Positions 29,925 through 34,730 of a stretch of DNA of 34,730 nt are shown here, in pieces. The notes beneath the pieces were generated by a model. That model was not told where the DNA came from, searched no databases, and was given only the letters and a program-made list of their open reading frames with translations. Source of the stretch: Candidatus Omnitrophota bacterium (GTDB lineage: Bacteria > Omnitrophota > Gorgyraeia > Duberdicusellales > 4484-171); NCBI GenBank assembly GCA_028703535.1, contig JAQVMQ010000009.1:1-34730 (forward strand). The letters are read 5' to 3'. The translations under genes and the position numbers were made by a program. The stretch's first letter is position 1, and each line of letters starts with the position of its first letter.

Positions 29925-31430
29925 ATGTTATTAGAATTACACTCACATACTTCAAGATATTCAAAATGCAGTGTTTGCACACCGGAAGATTTGGTTCGCA
30001 GGATAATGGAGAAAGGGCTGCAGGGGCTTGTCATAACGGAACATCATTATTTGTGGACTGATGATGAAATAAGACAGTTGAAAAGAGATGCAGGTGTAGG
30101 TGAGCATTTTTTGATAATGGCCGGTCAGGAAGTAGACACGGATATCGGGCATGTTGTGGTATACGGCGCGAAAGAAACCATACCTGAACGCATAAAACTT
30201 ACAGAATTAAGAGAGAAATTCCCGGACGCGGCATTATTGTGGGCACATCCTTTTAGGAAGGGCAGGCTTCCCGAGATAAGGCAATTACTTGATGAAAATA
30301 TCAATGCCGTTGAGATAATAAGCTCAAACCATACGGTGCAGGAAAGTTGCTTAGGTCTTACCTTATGGCATAAACATAAGTTCAATGCTGTGTCGGGGAG
30401 TGATTCTCATCATGTCGATACTGCCGGGCTTTTCCCTACACAGATAATGCATCCTGTTGAAAATATCGATCAGCTTGCTTGTGAGATAAAAACGGGTCAT
30501 TGTCTTCCGTTCATCAAAGAGATACCGAAGGCCGGTTCTAATATTGTTGTCACGGAAGTAATATTCGGTACAAAGGGAGAGGATGAATCACGCAGTCGTA
30601 TCATAATAAAATCAATGAAAGATGAAGAAAAGTTTAATAAGGAAAAGGATGTCTGCAAAATAGTTGGGGATTTACGTGAAAAAGGTTTTAAAAACCCTAT
30701 ATTTCGTATACCAAAAATCATAGCGGTAGATGATTCAAACAGAGAGATCATAGAAGAAAGCCAGCGTGGCAAGATATTAGCCGAACTTTTGCCCAGGGTA
30801 AGTTTGAAAGTCGGACGCCTTTATGTTAGGATGGCAGCGCAATGGCTTGCGCGGTTACATAAAATAAAAACCGAAGGCCGGTATGACGATAATCAGTTGT
30901 TAAAAGAATTTAAAAGGCTTGATGGTTATGCTCAGCGTATTAAAGTCATGCCGGATGAGTTTGTTAAGATCTTTTCGGGCTTTATTGATACCGTAAAGCA
31001 AAAAGAAGAGGAGTTGTTTTCCAGGGTTGGGAAAGAGCTTGTTTATAACCATGGCGATTATCATCCTAAAAATATAATTATCGGGCAGGACAAAGTGCAT
31101 GATATATCGACATTGTTTGTTTCGGTAATAGACTTTGACAATCTAATATTTACTCTTCCCGCGTTTGATGTGGGATATTTTTTATCGCAGTTTGAAAGTC
31201 AGCTTGGCGATATAAGCAAAAAATATGATAAAGATTTTTTAAAAGCATATATTAAAGAATCCGGTCGTGACGATAAAGATTTTATTGCTCAAGTTGGACT
31301 ATTCAAACTCAGAGCAAATTTGAGTATAGGCGCATATCTTATAAAAGTCGGGGCGGGCGATAGCCCTGCTATGCATAAGGTTATACAATCGTCATTAGAA
31401 TCTAAGACTAAGTATTTGCATAATATATAA
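29925..31430 (+). CDS. PHP-domain phosphoesterase fused to aminoglycoside-phosphotransferase-like kinase
   Basis: A 501-residue two-domain protein. Residues 1-200 form a PHP metallo-phosphoesterase domain with H6, H8, E39/H40, E69, H108, D160 and H162 as likely metal ligands (ELHSHTS, TEHH, GQEVD, WAHPF, GSDSHH). Residues 205-501 resemble APH/choline-kinase-fold enzymes: beta-strand Lys K229 (IIIKS), catalytic loop HGDYHPKN (376-383; D378, N383) and metal-binding VIDFDN (D403). One half would remove and the other add a phosphate, possibly on a sugar, nucleoside or lipid head group; the substrate is unknown. It stands alone with its own promoter and a terminator at 31439. Confidence 0.87.
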   Translation: MLLELHSHTSRYSKCSVCTPEDLVRRIMEKGLQGLVITEHHYLWTDDEIRQLKRDAGVGEHFLIMAGQEVDTDIGHVVVYGAKETIPERIKLTELREKFPDAALLWAHPFRKGRLPEIRQLLDENINAVEIISSNHTVQESCLGLTLWHKHKFNAVSGSDSHHVDTAGLFPTQIMHPVENIDQLACEIKTGHCLPFIKEIPKAGSNIVVTEVIFGTKGEDESRSRIIIKSMKDEEKFNKEKDVCKIVGDLREKGFKNPIFRIPKIIAVDDSNREIIEESQRGKILAELLPRVSLKVGRLYVRMAAQWLARLHKIKTEGRYDDNQLLKEFKRLDGYAQRIKVMPDEFVKIFSGFIDTVKQKEEELFSRVGKELVYNHGDYHPKNIIIGQDKVHDISTLFVSVIDFDNLIFTLPAFDVGYFLSQFESQLGDISKKYDKDFLKAYIKESGRDDKDFIAQVGLFKLRANLSIGAYLIKVGAGDSPAMHKVIQSSLESKTKYLHNI

Positions 31431-31438
31431 CAGATATA

Positions 31439-31494
31439 CCTAGGCTTGAAAATCAGCTTCAAGTTTTAAGTCTTAAGCCATAGGAAGTTTTTTT
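31439..31494 (+). terminator. Compound terminator after PHP-kinase gene
   Basis: Outer arms CCTA-GGCTT (31439-31447) and AAGCCATAGG (31475-31484) pair with one bulge; an inner CTTGAA/TTCAAG hairpin lies at 31445-31463; seven T follow at 31488-31494. Confidence 0.65.
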
Positions 31495-31607
31495 ATATAT
31501 CTTTCTTATTCTTATTTTTTTACAGGTTTTTTCTTCTTGCGATTTATAGTAGTTTTTTGATCGGGCTGTTTCACTGATGGCTTACGACATAAGGCTTATA
31601 GCTAGTA

Positions 31608-32024
31608 TTAGTATCCCTTCCGCCTTGCGTCTTTTTGTAGATCGGTTTGTATCTTATATGGTTTGCCCAGACTGAATGAATTTTGGGACTGTGCGTCTTC
31701 TTCGCTTTTATATACTTGATCTTTATAGGGAATACCAAATTCAATATTTTTTATCTCGCTGCTTGTCAGTTCTTTTGAGTTATCCATCCCGACAACTAAC
31801 GATTCTCTTGTAGGAGAATCTATTTTAGTTTCAAAGGGGTTCTCCAATGCGCCGGGGTTTGTTTCAACATGCGAAGCTGTGTCAGGTGTTTCGTTGCTGA
31901 CTACCTGTGAAACCGGGTTAGATTCTTTGAGCGTTGTTTCAGGCGAAGACCCTTCATAAATAATTTTTTGAGAATAGACGATATATGGTATTGCCAAAAT
32001 CATTAATATTATCAATGTTCTCAT
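31608..32024 (-). CDS. Small secreted or periplasmic protein of unknown function
   Basis: A 138-residue protein with an N-terminal signal peptide (MRTLIILMILAIPYIVYSQ) followed by a low-complexity, Ser/Thr/Glu/Pro-rich hydrophilic chain and no recognisable domain. The promoter on the minus strand (TTGACA at 32060-32055, 18 bases, TAAAAT at 32036-32031) ends six bases before the start codon, so the mRNA is probably leaderless. After the stop the same frame continues, past two further stops, into a Lys-rich tail (RKPSVKQPDQKTTINR then KKKKPVKK), which suggests a formerly longer C-terminus. I do not recognise a family. Confidence 0.7.
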   Translation of the reverse strand: MRTLIILMILAIPYIVYSQKIIYEGSSPETTLKESNPVSQVVSNETPDTASHVETNPGALENPFETKIDSPTRESLVVGMDNSKELTSSEIKNIEFGIPYKDQVYKSEEDAQSQNSFSLGKPYKIQTDLQKDARRKGY

Positions 32025-32030
32025 ACAGAT

Positions 32031-32060
32031 ATTTTAACTTATTGAGGGCTTTGATGTCAA
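32031..32060 (-). promoter_or_regulatory. Promoter of the secreted-protein gene, leaderless geometry
   Basis: Minus strand: TTGACA (32060-32055), 18-base spacer, TAAAAT (32036-32031), start codon at 32024. Confidence 0.62.
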
Positions 32061-32099
32061 ATATGTCTTTTTGTTTCTACTTTTCATCTATTCATAGTT

Positions 32100-32108
32100 T
32101 GGTATAAT
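32100..32108 (+). promoter_or_regulatory. Extended -10 promoter before C_GCAxxG_C_C gene
   Basis: TG-G-TATAAT about 50 bases upstream of the start at 32160. Confidence 0.5.
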
Positions 32109-32159
32109 GCCTGCTTTACGAAAATTATTATATTAGGCTGTAATAGAGGAGAAAACATT

Positions 32160-32486
32160 ATGGAAGTACAAAAAGCACAGGACCTATTTTTATCAAAAAC
32201 CGGATATAACTGCGCGCAATCGGTATTAAAAGCATTTGAAAAGCATAAACCGCTTGCTTATGAACAATATAAAGCTTATGGACATGGCGGCTCTAACGGT
32301 AAATGCGGAGCTTTGGCTGCGGCGCAAGTTTTATGCAATGACGCTATCTCAAAAGAGATTGAAGCTAAGTTTATAGATAAGGCGGGTTCGTCCCTTTGCC
32401 GTGAGATTCGCAGACTCAATAAACTTAATTGCGCTATGTGTGTTAAAGAAGGCGCGGCGCTTGTTAAAGAATATCTCTGTAAGTAA
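32160..32486 (+). CDS. C_GCAxxG_C_C-family putative redox protein
   Basis: A 108-residue protein with the Cys pattern that names this family: YNCAQSVL (C20), NGKCGALAAA (C44), VLC (C53), SSLCREI (C76) and LNCAMCV (C86, C89). These small proteins are thought to be redox-active or metal-binding, with no firm function. AGAGGAG just before ATG sets the start. The gene is monocistronic. Confidence 0.87.
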   Translation: MEVQKAQDLFLSKTGYNCAQSVLKAFEKHKPLAYEQYKAYGHGGSNGKCGALAAAQVLCNDAISKEIEAKFIDKAGSSLCREIRRLNKLNCAMCVKEGAALVKEYLCK

Positions 32487-32527
32487 GTTGCAATTTTGCC
32501 AAACAACCTTTTCAAATAGTTCTAATT

Positions 32528-32536
32528 TGTTATAAT
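32528..32536 (+). promoter_or_regulatory. Extended -10 promoter before CvfB-like gene
   Basis: TG-T-TATAAT. It would give a leader of about 145 bases containing the hairpin word at 32601-32620. Confidence 0.5.
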
Positions 32537-32600
32537 GCGATTTATTATATAGGTTAACATTTAATAGATATAAAAAGATATTTTTTCTATAAAGTAAGAC

Positions 32601-32620
32601 AAAAGGGACAGACACCTTTT
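32601..32620. repeat. REP-like hairpin word
   Basis: AAAAGGGACAGACACCTTTT: AAAAGG pairs with CCTTTT around a GACAGACA loop. It is related to AAAGGGGACAGCGCCCTTT at 3797 and 10553. Words of this type are scattered as mobile, REP-like elements in several bacterial groups. Confidence 0.55.
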
Positions 32621-32689
32621 ATGGGTTTATTGTGTTTTGTGTGTTAAGGAGTATGTTTGCAAATAGGTTTATAAAGACAGGAAATATCT

Positions 32690-33142
32690 ATGGCAAAAGA
32701 CTGCAAAAAATTAAAAACAGAGGTTAAGTCCGGTGTGTTTACTTTATGGCAGGAAGTCGATATCACTGTAATTGCTTTTACGGATATGGGAGTTAAAGTC
32801 GCAGTTAACGATGAATATCTTGGACTTGCTTATAAAAATGAGATATTCACGGATCTTGCTAAAGATCAATCTTTAAAAGGGTATATTAAATGTATAAGAG
32901 CCGACGGAAAAATTGATATCTCCTTTCAGCCGCTGGAGGGTAAGCATGTGGCAAACGTGACAGAAGATATACTTGCCCTATTGGCTTCATCCGGCGGAAA
33001 ATTGCCTTTTAACGATAAAACTTCACCTGAACGTATAAAACAAAAGTTCGGTATTAGCAAGAAAGTTTTCAAAAAAGCTATAGGTGTTCTTTATAAACAG
33101 CGTAAAATAAAAATAACAGATTCGGGAATTGAGAGAGTGTGA
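32690..33142 (+). CDS. CvfB-like S1/winged-helix RNA-binding protein (short form)
   Basis: A 150-residue protein matching the C-terminal half of CvfB/YitL proteins: an S1-like beta-barrel (residues 10-85; FTDMGVKVAVNDEYLGLAYKNEIF, GYIKCIRADGKIDISFQP) and a winged helix (90-150; FGISKKVFKKAIGVLYKQRKIKI). Normal CvfB is about 280 residues with more S1 domains, so this is a short variant or an N-terminally trimmed one. AGGAA lies before the start. RNA binding and control of gene expression is the family role. Confidence 0.83.
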   Translation: MAKDCKKLKTEVKSGVFTLWQEVDITVIAFTDMGVKVAVNDEYLGLAYKNEIFTDLAKDQSLKGYIKCIRADGKIDISFQPLEGKHVANVTEDILALLASSGGKLPFNDKTSPERIKQKFGISKKVFKKAIGVLYKQRKIKITDSGIERV

Positions 33143-33379
33143 CATTTTAAAATAGGTGCTATCTCTAAGTCAAGATGTTATTTTTTTATCTATTACGTGA
33201 TGCTGTTAGAAGATATTTAAATTTGTGTCAGCATGTTACTATAGTTCTGACAGACTTTCTATATATTTTTGAAAACAAAACCCAGTGACCGTCCGGGACT
33301 GTCAACTGTATTTGGTTAGAGAAGTCTACTGAGTATAATTGAGGGTTACTAGCCTTCCAAAATAATTGTAATTGTAATT

Positions 33380-33388
33380 TGTTATAAT
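33380..33388 (+). promoter_or_regulatory. Extended -10 box with no downstream gene
   Basis: TG-T-TATAAT followed by no coding start; the nearest transcription end is the terminator at 33666-33707. Confidence 0.45.
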
Positions 33389-33394
33389 ATAATG

Positions 33395-33707
33395 TGGTAC
33401 GGTATCAAAATTTGTTAGAGCGCGTGCTCGTTTAATACTTTTAATTCTTTCTTTTTAGAACCGGAGAAAACCGAAAAATGCTTGAAAACAAAAAAGAAAA
33501 TCACTCCAAAAGTTCCAGAATCTATATCAGAACTTTTGGCTGACCGATGGCCTCGGTATAGTAGGACTATGGAGAGTCTGGCGGAGGCGATGGTAGGGGC
33601 GAATTAATTAACATACATCAGAAGCTCCGTAGGGGCGAAAGATATAACGCGTAGACAGGTCAATTCCCTATTGCTGTGCCGGCGTGGCATAGAAATAGGG
33701 TTTTTTT
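33395..33707 (+). ncRNA. Candidate non-coding transcript
   Basis: The stretch is bounded by an extended -10 box (33380-33388) and a strong terminator, giving a predicted ~310-base RNA without a good reading frame. It does not match tmRNA, RNase P RNA, SRP RNA or 6S RNA as far as I can tell by eye. Part of it consists of GTAGGGGCG-type repeats, which argues for caution. Confidence 0.25.
33666..33707 (+). terminator. Rho-independent terminator in gene-poor stretch
   Basis: CCCTATT (33666-33672) pairs with AATAGGG (33694-33700), with an inner TGCC/GGCA stem, followed by seven T. Confidence 0.8.
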
Positions 33708-33931
33708 GTTTACCCCGCTAGAGAACTATTTGCTATAACGGGGTTTATGGGTTATTAGAAGCGGTGTCGATTGAGGGTTGGACGAGGTACGGGGAGTCAG
33801 TGATTGTAGGCAGAATGGTAGTATTTTAAACCCTACGACTTTAGAAGAAAGGTCTTGCCAACTATTAAACCCTATATGGCCTAATCACCTCAGGCCCAAT
33901 CGCCCATAAATCATTCTGCACTAAATAATTC

Positions 33932-33984
33932 TTGACAATATGTGTTTTGTTGGTGTATTATGTGAATATGAATTCACATTCACA
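33932..33984 (+). promoter_or_regulatory. tetR promoter with inverted-repeat operator
   Basis: TTGACA (33932-33937), 18 bases, TATTAT (33956-33961). TGTGAAT (33961-33967) is mirrored by ATTCACA at both 33972-33978 and 33978-33984, giving overlapping inverted repeats directly after the -10 box. This is a typical place for TetR self-repression. Confidence 0.72.
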
Positions 33985-34003
33985 TAAAAACTAAGGTGAG
34001 TTA

Positions 34004-34603
34004 ATGAAAAATTGTAAAGAAAAAACAGTTGTCCGGCAGGCTCAGATAATCGATGCTGCGCTCGATGCTATTGCCAAGGATGGATTTAAAGGCTTAACGA
34101 TTGCTTCTATAGCCAAGAAAGTCGGCATTACCAACAGCAATGTCTATCGTCATTTTTCTGGAAGAGAAGCGATTATTGACGCAATCGTGAGCGAAGTTGA
34201 GATTAGTTTGAAGAAGATAACAAGCGAGGCATGCAATAAAAATGATCTACCAAGCCGATGCCTTCAGAATATTTTCCTGAAACACATTGAATTTTTAGAG
34301 ATGCACAAGGGCATACCTCGGGTTATTTTTTCTGATGAAATGTATTCAGGAAACGAAGAGATAATAATGAGGTTAAGAGGAATTGTTAAGCAGTATATAG
34401 GTGAAATAAAGAAAGTGTTAAAGAAAGGGATCATGGAGAAAGAATTCGACTCAGGGTTGGACATCGATGCTGCCGCTATGACGTTTATGGGTTTTATCCA
34501 ATCAACAGCGTTGCAATGGATTTTGTTTCGCTACTCGTTTTCTCCTAAAAAAAGGGGTGAAAAGATATGGAAAATATATTTAAGAGGAATACGTGCACGA
34601 TAA
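34004..34603 (+). CDS. TetR/AcrR-family transcriptional regulator
   Basis: A 199-residue regulator. Residues 10-58 form the TetR helix-turn-helix (IIDAALDAIAKDGFKGLTIASIAKKVGITNSNVYRHFSGREAIIDAI), the rest a helical ligand-binding and dimer domain. The start has an AAGGTGAG ribosome site. The next gene, a TolC-type outer-membrane channel, overlaps its 3' end by 37 bases, so it very likely represses its own efflux operon. Confidence 0.93.
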   Translation: MKNCKEKTVVRQAQIIDAALDAIAKDGFKGLTIASIAKKVGITNSNVYRHFSGREAIIDAIVSEVEISLKKITSEACNKNDLPSRCLQNIFLKHIEFLEMHKGIPRVIFSDEMYSGNEEIIMRLRGIVKQYIGEIKKVLKKGIMEKEFDSGLDIDAAAMTFMGFIQSTALQWILFRYSFSPKKRGEKIWKIYLRGIRAR

Positions 34604-34730
34604 TACTCACAGTCTATTTCGTGATTGTTGGCTTTGTTTCATTTTCATATGCTGATATTGCAGAAAAAAGGCAAAGCTCTCTGTCCTTAGAGGATGCGGT
34701 CTCTTTGGCCTTTAAGAACAATAAGGATAT
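34567..34730 (+). CDS. TolC-family outer-membrane efflux protein, N-terminus (3' cut by window)
   Basis: The open frame from ATG 34567 encodes a signal peptide (TIILTVYFVIVGFVSFSYA) followed by SLSLEDAVSLAFKNNKDI, the hallmark start of TolC/OEP proteins (L-[ST]-L-x-[ED]-A-[VLI]-x-x-A-[LF]-x-[NK]-N). It overlaps the tetR 3' end by 37 bases in another frame. Only 54 codons are in the window. RND or ABC efflux partners probably follow beyond it. Confidence 0.82.
   Translation, partial: MENIFKRNTCTIILTVYFVIVGFVSFSYADIAEKRQSSLSLEDAVSLAFKNNKD

Larger units (their letters stand above)
33143..34003. other. 860-bp gene-poor stretch
   Basis: No convincing gene. It holds an extended -10 box (33380), a terminator (33666-33707), two GTAGGGGCG words (33593, 33629), a GAGC-GCGT-GCTC hairpin (33418-33429), an ACCCCG...CGGGGT inverted repeat (about 33712-33745) and the TetR promoter. 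One open frame around 33414-33607 would read ...EKTEKCLKTKKKITPK then VPESISELLADRWPRYSRTM; it lacks a start codon and may be a gene relic. Confidence 0.5.

Noticed and set aside
33660-33690. tRNA-like T-arm (aggtcaattccc)
   Set aside because: No matching acceptor, anticodon or D-arm around it; the sequence is part of a terminator hairpin.

Overview
The window looks like a chromosomal piece from a low-GC, anaerobic, Gram-negative-type bacterium. It carries [FeFe]-hydrogenase operons, ferrous-iron uptake genes, an outer-membrane porin and the start of a TolC-type channel. Gene content and style would fit an uncultivated lineage such as candidate phylum Omnitrophota, but that placement is my inference; there is no rRNA or other phylogenetic marker here. 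No tRNA, rRNA, CRISPR array, complete insertion sequence or prophage is visible.

Layout. 1-1.2 kb: the end of one [FeFe]-hydrogenase locus (catalytic-subunit tail, NuoE-like subunit, single-domain response regulator). 1.3-3.7 kb: a TSUP permease and a MATE exporter. 4.7-9.6 kb: an iron module (DtxR-type regulator, FeoA, FeoB, three tiny Cys-containing proteins, porin) with two matching palindromic operators. 9.6-11 kb: small-peptide genes, an XRE regulator and an intergenic duplication. 11-13.4 kb: CorA-type channel, LapA-like protein, D-2-hydroxyacid dehydrogenase. 13.4-18.5 kb: methyltransferase, sensor-kinase-like protein and BASS transporter in one operon, then a beta-repeat protein. 18.6-25.7 kb: a complete electron-bifurcating-type hydrogenase operon with its own Rex-ferredoxin fusion, PAS protein and SpoIIE-type phosphatase, behind a strong promoter with a Rex-like operator. 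25.8-29.2 kb: more peptide genes around a decayed Kef-type antiporter, a YHS-permease, Smr and HD proteins. 29.3-34.7 kb: a second pseudogene, a PHP-kinase fusion, small redox and RNA-binding proteins, an 860-bp gene-poor stretch, and a TetR/TolC efflux locus cut by the window end.

The most unusual element is a family of eight short (about 60-72 aa) peptide genes at 4221, 9696, 10301, 10745, 25821, 26058, 26263 and 29041. All share an ungapped N-terminal block running from a Trp to LSCC (the block ends in N-P-E-Q-A-V-L-S-C-C in most), then a variable tail with a fixed scaffold: CC-x4-[RK][GA]-x(6-13)-QC-x(3-9)-C-x(8-11)-Ser-stop. Two copies lie in a duplicated segment and are nearly identical up to the CC and unrelated after it. 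This leader/variable-core layout resembles modified-peptide (RiPP) precursors, but no modifying enzyme is in the window and I do not recognise the family.

How the parts work together. The hydrogenase operon appears to couple H2 and NAD(P)H/ferredoxin pools and to be controlled by the NADH-sensing Rex protein encoded inside it. The Feo module appears to be iron-repressed. Several genes, including two or three peptide genes, have a -10 box only 6-9 bases before the start codon and so are likely leaderless or nearly so.
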